Positions 17,145 to 24,933 of a stretch of DNA of 64,000 bases are shown here, piece after piece. Both the position numbers and the translations under genes were made by a program. Source of the stretch: Ruminococcus sp. (GTDB lineage: Bacteria > Bacillota > Clostridia > Oscillospirales > Ruminococcaceae). The notes beneath the pieces are model-generated. The model was not told where the DNA came from. It worked only from the letters and a program-made list of their open reading frames with translations, and ran no database searches. Each line of letters starts with the position of its first letter. Positions within the stretch are counted from its first letter, which is position 1. The stretch lies in the NCBI GenBank assembly GCA_017397925.1, contig JAFQHO010000006.1:1-64000 (forward strand), in the 5' to 3' direction.

Positions 17145-18341
17145 ATGAAGCTTTGGAAAAGTCTGGTATCAGCTGCTATGGCTCTGACAATGGTTGGAAC
17201 AGTTGTACCTGCAAGCACATCCGCCTTTGCCGTAACAACGGATATTTCACCTGTAAGAGTAGTCGAAAAAGCTGATTTATCGCAGAATGCAGAGAGTTTT
17301 GATACTGTAGAGGCTGCGGCGCGGTATGTTAGGGAGTGTATCAGAACAAGAGATACTGAATTTGTATATTCGCTCCCTGCAAGCCTTGATTATGAAAAAA
17401 CCTTCCACGATGTTATGCTTGGAGCCGTTGAGGAAACATATAATGCCGATGAGGGCGATTATATCAAGTATGACATAAGCAGCGTCTACTGCAAGGGAAA
17501 ATATGACGGAGTGAGGTATTATTACTACATCACAATGGAATACTACACCACAGCCCTTCAGGAGCAGTATGTTGACAACAAGGTTAAGCAGCTCATCAGT
17601 ACTCTTGACCTTGAAAGCAAGGACGATTACGGTAAGATATGTGCTATATACGAGTATATTATCAATAACGTAGGATATGACTACAACGAGGACGAGGAAA
17701 ACAAGGAAAGATTTTCGGCATATGGTGCTTTGCACAATGGTAAGGCAGTATGTCAGGGCTTTTCACAGCTTTTCTACCGCCTTGCAAAAGAGGTAGGTGT
17801 ACCCTGCCGCATAATTTCGGGTACTGCTGACGGCGGTCATGCCTGGAATATTGCTGCGGTAGACGGTATATATTACCTTGTAGACTCCACATGGGATATA
17901 TTCAGTGATAATGTTTCTCAATGTGATTATTTTATGAAGGGCAGCCTTGATTTTGACGATGCTGACCCTGAAAAGCCCCATATTGCGTCGGGAGCTGATC
18001 CTGATAATTTCATACTTACGGATTTTTCAACAGCTGAATTCAAAGCTGAATATCCTGTTGCTGATTATGCTTTTGATGCGAATGACAGAAAAAAAGGCTA
18101 TGTTCTGGGAGATGTCAACAATGACGAAGTAATTGATTCTGTTGACGCCTCCGTGATACTCAGCGCTTATGCAAATTTGTCTATATACGGCGTAAGTTAT
18201 ATATCAGCGGCACAGGAACTGGCAGCTGATGTAAATATGAATAATACCATTGATTCCACCGACGCGTCTGTCGTTATGGAATATTACGGTTATGTTTCCA
18301 CGGGAGGGGAGCTTCCCTTTACAGATTTTTTAAGAAGGTGA
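17145..18341 (+). CDS. secreted transglutaminase-like protein with C-terminal dockerin
   Basis: This 398-residue protein has a signal peptide (1-29, cut after SAFA) and a transglutaminase-like cysteine-protease fold with the triad Cys203 (KAVCQGFSQ), His232 (GGHAWN) and Asp247 (YLVDSTWD). At about 318-390 are two dockerin-like Ca-binding repeats (GDVNNDEVIDSVDASV and ADVNMNNTIDSTDASV). Such modules probably cleave or remodel protein or peptide bonds outside the cell; the dockerin would place it on a cohesin-bearing scaffold or the cell surface. The ATG at 17145 has AGGAG 8 nt upstream and is preferred to an ATG six codons earlier that lies before it. It lies 4 nt before the APVLDD membrane-protein gene. 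Confidence 0.85.
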   Translation: MKLWKSLVSAAMALTMVGTVVPASTSAFAVTTDISPVRVVEKADLSQNAESFDTVEAAARYVRECIRTRDTEFVYSLPASLDYEKTFHDVMLGAVEETYNADEGDYIKYDISSVYCKGKYDGVRYYYYITMEYYTTALQEQYVDNKVKQLISTLDLESKDDYGKICAIYEYIINNVGYDYNEDEENKERFSAYGALHNGKAVCQGFSQLFYRLAKEVGVPCRIISGTADGGHAWNIAAVDGIYYLVDSTWDIFSDNVSQCDYFMKGSLDFDDADPEKPHIASGADPDNFILTDFSTAEFKAEYPVADYAFDANDRKKGYVLGDVNNDEVIDSVDASVILSAYANLSIYGVSYISAAQELAADVNMNNTIDSTDASVVMEYYGYVSTGGELPFTDFLRR

Positions 18342-18345
18342 AATA

Positions 18346-19449
18346 ATGAACGAAGAAAACATCTATGGCGGTACTGCACCGGTTCTCGATGATATTGAGT
18401 ATACTGCACCTGCCCCGAAAAAAGGAGGTCCCACAGGAGTATCTGCTCCCGTTCTTGACGATATGGACACGTATGTGCCTCCAACAGCTCAGAAAAAGGG
18501 CGCTCCTACAGGAGTATCAGCACCTGTTCTTGATGATGACAATGCACCATATGTTGCTGAAAAGCGGGAAGTTAAAATTATGACTGACGAGGAGCTGATT
18601 GCTACATTCACTCCCGAACAGCTTGATACTTACAACAGATTCCCCGAGGAAAACCGTGCAAGAGTTCTTGAACAGCTCAGAAAGCAGCTTGGAGTTGAAG
18701 CTCCTCCTGTTGAGATAAAGGCTCCTGTTCTTGATGATGACACTTATACCCCTCCTGTAAAGGAGACTGTCAGTGAGCCTGCACAGCCTGCGGAGGAAAT
18801 AAAGGCTCCTGTCCTTGATGACGCGCCTGAGCCTCCCGCATATAAGCCTAAATACGTGGATGAAGACCTTGAACGTGCAAAACGTGAGGCTAAGGTAAAG
18901 GCAGCGGCAGGACAGCTTGTATCCGACCAGAAAGACCCTAAGGAGAGCCTTAGAAAGATGCTTGCCCTCAAAGAGGAACAGCGTCGTGAAGCAGCTGCAA
19001 AGGGCTTTAAGCTTTGTTTTGTGATATCTGCAATAGGAATTGTTGCAGGAGTTGTATTCTACCTCCTTTACAGCGGTGCGCTGGGACTTACCTACAAGGA
19101 CGGTCTTGACGGATTTGCCGCAAAGCTGAAAGATGGTTCACTTTATATTGCCGCAGCTATGGTTGTATCGGGACTTACCCTTGCAACAGGTGTTGGCTTC
19201 CTTAAATCCCTTACATCCTTTATTTATATTGTAGCAGGAATATTGCAGATTTTCCCCGGATTGCTTATGATACCTCAGCACAACGGAAATATCGCACTTG
19301 TAATTGCTCTTTACGCAGTTTCTCTGGGTGCTACTATCGGTGTAATCTTTATGCTTTCAGGTTCTGAGGCAGTCGGAGCATATTTCAGTAAGGGCAGTTC
19401 AAAGTCGTATGACTATTCAACAACAAATTCTTCAAAAGATTTCACATAA
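18346..19449 (+). CDS. APVLDD-repeat multi-pass membrane protein, unknown function
   Basis: This 367-residue protein has a long acidic, Pro-rich cytoplasmic N-terminus with five copies of APVLDD (residues 11-16, 34-39, 59-64, 126-131 and 154-159), a charged helical stretch (170-220) and four membrane helices (about 222-243, 266-286, 290-308 and 316-337). The five copies use different synonymous codons, so the peptide rather than the DNA is conserved. A phrase PTGVSAPVLDD occurs twice. The gene lies 4 nt after the dockerin-transglutaminase gene and just before the pspA promoter. The repeats look like short linear binding motifs. No known family is recognised. Confidence 0.7.
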   Translation: MNEENIYGGTAPVLDDIEYTAPAPKKGGPTGVSAPVLDDMDTYVPPTAQKKGAPTGVSAPVLDDDNAPYVAEKREVKIMTDEELIATFTPEQLDTYNRFPEENRARVLEQLRKQLGVEAPPVEIKAPVLDDDTYTPPVKETVSEPAQPAEEIKAPVLDDAPEPPAYKPKYVDEDLERAKREAKVKAAAGQLVSDQKDPKESLRKMLALKEEQRREAAAKGFKLCFVISAIGIVAGVVFYLLYSGALGLTYKDGLDGFAAKLKDGSLYIAAAMVVSGLTLATGVGFLKSLTSFIYIVAGILQIFPGLLMIPQHNGNIALVIALYAVSLGATIGVIFMLSGSEAVGAYFSKGSSKSYDYSTTNSSKDFT

Positions 19450-19465
19450 TTCACACAAAATTCAC

Positions 19466-19494
19466 TTGACAAATGGATTGAAATATAGTATAAT
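19466..19494 (+). promoter_or_regulatory. consensus sigma-A promoter of pspA
   Basis: Perfect TTGACA (19466-19471) and TATAAT (19489-19494) are separated by 17 bp. The leader begins with a hairpin, ACGGCA (19501-19506) pairing with TGCCGT (19536-19541) plus an inner stem. High basal expression is expected. Confidence 0.9.
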
Positions 19495-19583
19495 ATACTT
19501 ACGGCAGGAATGATATATACATTTCAAATGGGGTTTGCCGTCCGAAATATTATTTTTATACATGAAACAGGAGGATTAAAAAA

Positions 19584-20264
19584 ATGGGAGTATTCAGCAG
19601 ATTAAGTGATATTCTTAAGTCAAACATCAACGACCTTCTCGACAAGGCAGAAGATCCGGAGAAGATGGTCAAGCAGATCATTATTGATATGCAGAAGGAG
19701 CTTACAATAGCTACTCAGAATCTCGGAAAGGCTAAGGCAAGCGAGCGCCTTGCTCAGAAGAAGATGGACGATGCAGTAAAGGTTGCTGCCGGTTGGGAAG
19801 CTAAGGCTAAGGCTGCTCTTTCTCAGGGCAATCAGGACCTTGCAAAGCAGGCACTTGCTAAGAAGGTAAGAGCTGACGAGGAAGTTGCTTCATACACAGA
19901 GATGTATGAGTCTATCTCAACTCAGACAGACGCTATTGAGGATCAGGTTGAGGTTCTCAAGGCTAAGCTTGATGAGGCTAAGTCCAGACAGGCTATGCTT
20001 ATTGCTCGTTCACAGATGGCAGATACAAAGAAGGCTCTTGCTAAGTCACAGGGCGGTTTCGATGGTGCATCTGCTCTTGAAAAGTTTGACCGTATGGAAG
20101 AAAAGATACAGCGTAAGGAGGCTGAGGCTGACGCATTCGCAGAAATCGGCGGCGGCGGTGATGCAGACCTTATAGAGTCCTTCGATCAGATTGAAAAGGA
20201 CGCAAAGGTTGATGCAGAGCTTGCAAGACTTATGGCTGAGATGAATGGCGGAACAGCCGAGTAA
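19584..20264 (+). CDS. pspA: PspA/IM30 family membrane-maintenance protein
   Basis: This 226-residue protein has the PspA/IM30 N-terminus (GVFSRLSDILKSNINDLLDKAEDP) followed by an almost continuous coiled coil rich in Ala, Lys and Glu. PspA proteins are ESCRT-III-like; they polymerise on the inner face of the membrane and protect it from leakage and envelope stress. It has a consensus promoter and a hairpin leader and is preceded by AGGAGG. The next gene encodes a 56-residue single-pass membrane protein three bases after the stop. No pspBC or liaIH regulators are nearby, so the membrane receptor may be one of the two unusual neighbours. Confidence 0.93.
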   Translation: MGVFSRLSDILKSNINDLLDKAEDPEKMVKQIIIDMQKELTIATQNLGKAKASERLAQKKMDDAVKVAAGWEAKAKAALSQGNQDLAKQALAKKVRADEEVASYTEMYESISTQTDAIEDQVEVLKAKLDEAKSRQAMLIARSQMADTKKALAKSQGGFDGASALEKFDRMEEKIQRKEAEADAFAEIGGGGDADLIESFDQIEKDAKVDAELARLMAEMNGGTAE

Positions 20265-20267
20265 AAT

Positions 20268-20438
20268 ATGGCTAATAAAAATCAGGATATGAGTCCAAAC
20301 AGAGTTCTCAATATGTTTTTACCAATTGTCGGAGCAGTATTTATTGCAGTAATTTCAATTCTGTACATTCTGTACAAGAGCTGGAGCAACAAGATATACT
20401 TCGAAAAGTGGAAAGATTACGAGGACTGCGGCGTATAA
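20268..20438 (+). CDS. 56-residue single-pass membrane protein
   Basis: This short frame begins three bases after the pspA stop and ends at the 13-bp terminator below. One hydrophobic helix (about residues 16-37, MFLPIVGAVFIAVISILYIL) is followed by a charged tail (KWKDYEDCGV). The Shine-Dalgarno is weak, suggesting translational coupling to pspA. Its position suggests a membrane partner for PspA, but no family is recognised. Confidence 0.6.
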   Translation: MANKNQDMSPNRVLNMFLPIVGAVFIAVISILYILYKSWSNKIYFEKWKDYEDCGV

Positions 20439-20456
20439 GCCGAAAAATATGAATAT

Positions 20457-20492
20457 AACGGCTTCTGACGTTGTGTCAGGAGCCGTTTTTTT
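20457..20492 (+). terminator. strong terminator of the pspA unit
   Basis: A 13-bp stem (20457-20469 with 20475-20487, one wobble) has a 5-nt loop and is followed by a T tract. Confidence 0.93.
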
Positions 20493-20501
20493 GGAGAAAT
20501 T

Positions 20502-21302
20502 ATGAATAATATCGCAATTGCAAAAGAAACAATTAAGATAACAAATGACAGAAAATATGCCGTAAACGGGGAGGAAATCGCCCTTCCCGATGTGGATTTT
20601 TCTGCGGTGGAGGTTATATCCCCTGAGGTGGGAGTAACCCTTCTTGAATGGGATTTATCTGAGAAATTTGGTGACGATATGTGCCTATTTACCGTTACAG
20701 ATGAGGATTCATTTCAGGCGGCAAGGCGGTATCAAAATCCCTTTGTTATGAATTTCGCCAACGCCCATAAGGCTGGCGGTGGATTTATGCTTGGCGCAAA
20801 CGCTCAGGAGGAGGCTCTGTGCCGCTGCAGCACGCTGTATGCTTCTATATCCTCCGAGAAGGCGGGGGAGATGTATCGCTATAATAACGCCCATTTAAGC
20901 AGTGTAGACTCCGATTATATGCTGTATTCGCCGACTGTTTGCGTATTCCGTGACGAGAAATGCAATCTGATTAAGGAGCATTTTATGGCGGCTGTGATGA
21001 CTATTGCTGCCCCTAACCGCAATGGCGGGGCGATGTTTACAGGCGAAAAAAAGCTTGCGGAAACTATGATGCGTCGAATCAGAATTATGCTCCGTGTGGC
21101 TGTGAAGAATGGGCATAGAAATCTTGTCCTCGGAGCGTGGGGATGCGGAGCATTTCGCAATAATCCCCGAAATGTAGCGGAATATTTCAGGTCAATCCTC
21201 ATTGACGAGGGCTATGGCAGGTGCTTTGACGAGGTATGCTTTGCGGTATACGGCAAAGAGGACGGACGGAATATAACGGAATTCAGAAATGCGTTTAAAT
21301 AA
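20502..21302 (+). CDS. microbial PARG-like macrodomain protein (TIGR02452/DUF2263)
   Basis: This 266-residue protein carries the bacterial poly(ADP-ribose) glycohydrolase signature: NFANAHKAGGGF, then GANAQEEALCR with the catalytic Glu-Glu pair, and the later GAWGCGAFRNNP typical of TIGR02452. Members are predicted to remove ADP-ribose from proteins or nucleic acids, or to process ADP-ribose derivatives. It acts in the cytoplasm. The ribosome site is GGAG, close after the pspA terminator. No ADP-ribosyltransferase is visible in the window, so its partner is unknown. Confidence 0.87.
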   Translation: MNNIAIAKETIKITNDRKYAVNGEEIALPDVDFSAVEVISPEVGVTLLEWDLSEKFGDDMCLFTVTDEDSFQAARRYQNPFVMNFANAHKAGGGFMLGANAQEEALCRCSTLYASISSEKAGEMYRYNNAHLSSVDSDYMLYSPTVCVFRDEKCNLIKEHFMAAVMTIAAPNRNGGAMFTGEKKLAETMMRRIRIMLRVAVKNGHRNLVLGAWGCGAFRNNPRNVAEYFRSILIDEGYGRCFDEVCFAVYGKEDGRNITEFRNAFK

Positions 21303-21348
21303 TTCAGTTTGTAGAAATAGGTGTTCTGTATAACGGACACGGCACAGC

Positions 21349-21403
21349 CTATCCCTACGAATTGGCTATATATCGTAATTATGTGTAGGGGCGGATATTA
21401 TCC
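21349..21403. repeat. hairpin repeat, family member at 21.35 kb
   Basis: CCCTACGAATTGGCTATATATCG... runs into TGTGTAGGGGCGGATATTATCCGCCC. The linker matches the element at 15321-15393 while the hairpin arm is different, keeping pairing. A T tract follows, so the copy could act as a terminator for the PARG-like gene. Confidence 0.6.
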
Positions 21404-21465
21404 GCCCTTTTTAAATATCAGCATACATAAAAAAACGACGGAAATGGAATTTACCGTCCTAAAAA

Positions 21466-21499
21466 AGCTAAAGGCTAAAGGCTAACAGCTAATGGCTTT
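21466..21499 (+). repeat. degenerate heptamer repeat (AAAGGCT/AACAGCT)
   Basis: About four to five units of a 7-bp motif (AAGCTAA, AGGCTAA, AGGCTAA, CAGCTAA, TGGCTTT) lie in tandem. Similar 7-bp tandems of ATTAAGA type are at 15234-15262 and, inverted, at about 21540-21562. Confidence 0.45.
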
Positions 21500-21504
21500 T
21501 ATAC

Positions 21505-21536
21505 AAAAAATAGGCAGCAGAAATTAATCTGCCGCC
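21505..21536 (-). terminator. terminator of the ROK repressor gene
   Basis: On the minus strand GGCGGCAGA pairs with TCTGCTGCC and the stem is followed by TATTTTTTG. It lies about 25 nt beyond the stop codon. Confidence 0.8.
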
Positions 21537-21562
21537 CATAATTCTTAATTCTTAATTCTGAA

Positions 21563-22783
21563 TTATCTCATACCGCCCTTGGTATAGAAATTCTCCTGGA
21601 TAATGAGTGCGCATCCGCCGAGGAAGTTGTTCTTTCCGTCAAGGTTTGAGAGAACTACTCTGTCAGCGATTTCTTCGCTTACAAGGTGAATCATCTCGCG
21701 CTTAACGTAGTCAAACTGCTTCTCGTTAAGTTTATAGTTGTGGAGAACAATCTTCTTTGCAAAGTGGCTGATAGCGATGTTATTTACAAGTACAGTGAAC
21801 TTAGCGATGATATCATCAACGACATTCTTTACAGACTCCTCGCCACGCATAAGAGCCATAAATACGTTATCCATATTAATTTTGTTCTTATCGCCTTCTG
21901 TGAGGTCCCAGAGAACAGGTGTGTTATCCTTGGAATAAATTTCCCACATAGCAGAGAGCATAGCGTTGCGTGAAAGCTCGCCCTTTACAGAGCCGTTTGG
22001 ATATCCCTCGTAAGCTCTGCCGTTGGGGCATACGATAAATCTCTCAATCATTGAAGTATAGGAGATATAGTCGCTTGAAAGCTCGTTCTTGTTAACGATA
22101 GCGAGGTTAACCTGGTTGCCGTTGTGGATGAATGCTGTATTTGTCTGGTATCCGCCGTTTGTTCTGAAATCGTTGCTTGCAAGAGCCATAAGGCCTACAG
22201 CGTTTCCGCAGCAGATATCAACGTCAAGGCCGCTTGAAAGCTTATCTATAAAGCTGGAGAAATCGAGAACGCCGTCTTTGTAGAATATCTTGAGTTTGCC
22301 CCACATTGAGGGAACGACGCCTACGCCAAGTCCGAGAATCTTATCCTTTGTAAGAGCTGAATTCTCGATCATTGTATTACAAGCCTTGATTATGTAGCTG
22401 ATAATATCCTTGCTTGTTGTTCTTTCGTCGATGACCATACTGGATTTATCGAGAACCTCTGAATTGAGGTTTGTAAGGCCTACTGTAACTTCCTTTTCGT
22501 CAACTGTAGCGCCGAGAGCAAAGCGGCTGTTTACGTTGATGTCGATAAGAATCTTTCTTCTGCCCTTCTGAAGCTTTTCAGCGTTTACAGGAGCTTCGCC
22601 TATTTCTGTAAGAACGCCTTCTTCAATCATCTCGTTAGTGATGATTGTAACAGCTGCACGTGTGATTTCCAGAACGCTTGCAACATCTACTCTTGAGATA
22701 GGACCGTATTCTCTGATAATGCGGAGAATCTGCATTCTGTTGCGCCTTTTCAGGTCAAGTTTACTAATTCCTCTTTTTTCCAT
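21563..22783 (-). CDS. ROK-family transcriptional regulator (NagC/XylR-like)
   Basis: This 406-residue protein has an N-terminal winged helix-turn-helix (residues about 12-70, ILRIIREYGPISRVDVASVLEITRAAVTIITNEM) and a C-terminal ROK/actin-like domain (GLGVGVVPSMWGKL). ROK regulators repress sugar-uptake or catabolic genes until a sugar or sugar phosphate binds. The canonical ROK zinc-binding Cys cluster and an obvious kinase DxGGT motif are absent, so it should be a pure regulator. The start at 22783 is chosen because GGAG lies 9 nt upstream; twelve further codons upstream have poorer spacing. No sugar gene adjoins it, so the targets are unknown. Confidence 0.87.
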   Translation of the reverse strand: MEKRGISKLDLKRRNRMQILRIIREYGPISRVDVASVLEITRAAVTIITNEMIEEGVLTEIGEAPVNAEKLQKGRRKILIDINVNSRFALGATVDEKEVTVGLTNLNSEVLDKSSMVIDERTTSKDIISYIIKACNTMIENSALTKDKILGLGVGVVPSMWGKLKIFYKDGVLDFSSFIDKLSSGLDVDICCGNAVGLMALASNDFRTNGGYQTNTAFIHNGNQVNLAIVNKNELSSDYISYTSMIERFIVCPNGRAYEGYPNGSVKGELSRNAMLSAMWEIYSKDNTPVLWDLTEGDKNKINMDNVFMALMRGEESVKNVVDDIIAKFTVLVNNIAISHFAKKIVLHNYKLNEKQFDYVKREMIHLVSEEIADRVVLSNLDGKNNFLGGCALIIQENFYTKGGMR

Positions 22784-22819
22784 TTTTAAAAACTCCATTT
22801 CCTTATTAATTGCCGCCAA

Positions 22820-23469
22820 AATGATTGGATTGACGCACTATTGGGGCTATAGTACGTAACCTTTTTTTGTTTTCCGCTATTATACTTGTTCCGTGTCCTG
22901 TTGAACTGTCGGAAAGGGGTGGGCGCTTTTTTTATTTCTCTTATTATCCTGTTGTGTGTGCCTTACAATCAGGATTTTTGCGCTGGTATACATTGCGGAA
23001 GAACTGAATACAGGAGTTGATATCTATTGCTCCGAATGATTTATAAAAATTATATCACCCGTATTTAGTTTTTTGATTTCTTTATTCCCACTTCATTTAT
23101 TTACAAATACATTATATCATACATTCGAAAAAAATAAAACCTTTTTTTATTAATTTTTCTAAAAATCAGCGTTATTGACAAACAGACCTTAATTTTTTTG
23201 TTAAAAATTCCGTGTTTTATATAAAAAACGAGAGAGTTTTCTTAAAAGAAATGTACCCTAAGTAAAAAATATGAGAAGTATATTATTTGTATATGAGTGT
23301 GGTGAGATTTATATAATTTTGGAAAATAAACGGTAAACTGGCATTATCAGAGAATAAAACGTCATATATCAAAAAAGAGTTGATTATAAATGTTATCTAA
23401 AATATATACTAACTGTAAAATTTGTTTTTAAGAACACAAAGGGTATATTGAAACAAAATGGCAAATATT
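22820..23469. other. 650-bp AT-rich intergenic region upstream of the ROK gene
   Basis: No gene is supported. On the minus strand a TATAAT lies at 22884-22879 with a weak upstream TTCAAC at 15 bp, and another extended -10, TGATATAAT, lies at about 23119-23111; either could start the ROK transcript. The rest is A/T tracts without clear repeats. Confidence 0.4.
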
Positions 23470-23497
23470 AAGGCATCGGCTTATTAACCGATGCCTT
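23470..23497. terminator. hairpin at the end of the zinc-ribbon gene
   Basis: A perfect 10-bp stem AAGGCATCGG/CCGATGCCTT has an 8-nt loop, five bases after the stop codon of the leftward gene. The T run is poor on the minus strand, so it is a terminator or a 3' end stabiliser. Confidence 0.6.
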
Positions 23498-23501
23498 GTG
23501 T

Positions 23502-24188
23502 TTATTCAAATTTAATTGCTGCGTCAATGAAATTAAAGTTGTCGGGACTATACTGTGGACAGTATTTCCAACCGTCGCCTTTGAGCTTAACAACGCAAAG
23601 CCAGCCTGTTACAGTCTTTTTCTCACCGTTTTCTTTATACGTAAACTCAACCTCTACGCGGTAAGCCTTTTTAGCATCGGCATTGTATGTATCTTTATAG
23701 TACTTTTCAATGTTGTCAAAATTGCTTCCGCTTAACTTTTCTTTTGCCAATACCTCGGATTTCAGACGTTTTATTCCGAGTCCGTCTATTGTGGATTCTA
23801 TAGCCTTATCATTCGTTTTGAGATATTCTTCCCAGGTAAGACCGTTATCTTTTGCCTTTAAGCGAAGCTCAGCTGCTGTTGACTCTGTATACATCGACTC
23901 AATCAGAAGCTGTGAATTCCCCTTTCGTATACCTTTGGTAAGGTCTTTTATCGGAGTTTTGTAGGAATTAGAGGCGCATATAATAACGATAACTAAGGCA
24001 ATAATTAAAACTACTGCAAGAATAGCTATGATATATTTTAATGTGCCGCCTCTTTTTATAGGGGTATCTTCAGTTGGTTCGACGGATTTTACGAAAACTT
24101 CAGCGTTTCTCTCGTTATCCTGGAATTCGGCGCAGGTACATTTGTTGTCCTCACCAAGTTCTTTTCCGCAGAATTTACAAAAAGCCAT
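23502..24188 (-). CDS. zinc-ribbon single-pass membrane protein, unknown function
   Basis: This 228-residue protein begins with a small zinc ribbon (Cys4-x2-Cys7 and Cys17-x-Cys19), has a membrane helix at about residues 49-70 (KYIIAILAVVLIIALVIVIICA) and a C-terminal external domain of about 155 residues that contains a TWEEYLK segment and ends in a beta-rich fold. The plan recurs in Firmicutes as zinc-ribbon domain membrane proteins of unknown role. It has its own promoter and a terminator-like hairpin and stands alone, divergent from the pilus operon. No enzymatic motif is visible. Confidence 0.75.
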   Translation of the reverse strand: MAFCKFCGKELGEDNKCTCAEFQDNERNAEVFVKSVEPTEDTPIKRGGTLKYIIAILAVVLIIALVIVIICASNSYKTPIKDLTKGIRKGNSQLLIESMYTESTAAELRLKAKDNGLTWEEYLKTNDKAIESTIDGLGIKRLKSEVLAKEKLSGSNFDNIEKYYKDTYNADAKKAYRVEVEFTYKENGEKKTVTGWLCVVKLKGDGWKYCPQYSPDNFNFIDAAIKFE

Positions 24189-24269
24189 ATTAATTACCTC
24201 TCTTTGAATAACAATTTCTCTCCTCTATATAATAATGTAAGGAGGGTTCGGAAATTATCCCTTGAATAA

Positions 24270-24298
24270 ATTTTACCATATTATTTGTTTTAAGTCAA
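24270..24298 (-). promoter_or_regulatory. promoter of the zinc-ribbon gene
   Basis: On the minus strand TTGACT (24298-24293) and TAAAAT (24275-24270) are separated by 17 bp, about 75 nt before the start codon. Confidence 0.7.
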
Positions 24299-24552
24299 TA
24301 GCATAATGTGTTTGAAGGTGCTTTGAAGTTATGAATTTTTTGTAAATATAAAAAGAACAAAGTAAGAATTAGACACATTAACAAAAAATACAAATTTACA
24401 ATTTATACATCTTGAATTAATATTGAGAAAATAAACGACACTTCCGAGTAATAATCGTCTTAAATAATACAAATAGTAAAACAGTTATTTGTGCATAATG
24501 TATATAAAAACATCAAAGCTTTGTATTAAATGTAGATTATAAACTCAAATTA
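24299..24552. other. divergent intergenic region before the pilus operon
   Basis: Very AT-rich. Apart from the two outward promoters that flank it, no gene or repeat is visible. It is the natural place for any regulator of the pilus operon to bind. Confidence 0.4.
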
Positions 24553-24581
24553 TTGACTTTTGTCGATACTTGTAGTATAAT
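24553..24581 (+). promoter_or_regulatory. sigma-A promoter of the pilus operon
   Basis: TTGACT (24553-24558) and TATAAT (24576-24581) are separated by 17 bp. The start codon of the first gene lies about 55 nt downstream. No other strong promoter or terminator is visible before 42268, implying a transcript of about 17.7 kb. Confidence 0.85.
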
Positions 24582-24636
24582 TATAAAAACAAAGAAATTT
24601 ACTATGTCTTTAGTTAAATGAGATGGAGAAATAAAA

Positions 24637-24933
24637 ATGACAGATAAAGAAATACGAAAATTAAAACGTGCCGACCTTCTTGAAATACTCTATTATCTCC
24701 AGAAGGAAATAGAGGAACTCACAAAGGAAAACGAATCCCTTAAGAATCAGCTTGAAAATTCAAAGGTAAGTTTTTCAGAAAACGAACTTAAAAGAATTAT
24801 AAAGGCTGTTAAATCAGCTACAAGGGATGCTGTAAGAGAAACGGCACAGAATAATAAAAACGAATCTACTATTGATAAGGCTAATGAAAAGGGTAAGCAA
24901 AATAATGGAGATGGAAAAACAAACGAAACGTGA
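24637..24933 (+). CDS. small coiled-coil protein at the head of the pilus operon
   Basis: This 98-residue hydrophilic protein has a strong coiled coil at about residues 15-45 (LEILYYLQKEIEELTKENES...) and a polar Lys/Asn-rich tail. It has no signal peptide or membrane segment, so it is cytoplasmic. It is the first gene behind the pilus promoter and overlaps the signal-peptidase start by about 29 nt. The position suggests a role in expression or secretion of the pilus proteins, but no catalytic feature exists. The ribosome site is GGAG. Confidence 0.7.
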   Translation: MTDKEIRKLKRADLLEILYYLQKEIEELTKENESLKNQLENSKVSFSENELKRIIKAVKSATRDAVRETAQNNKNESTIDKANEKGKQNNGDGKTNET

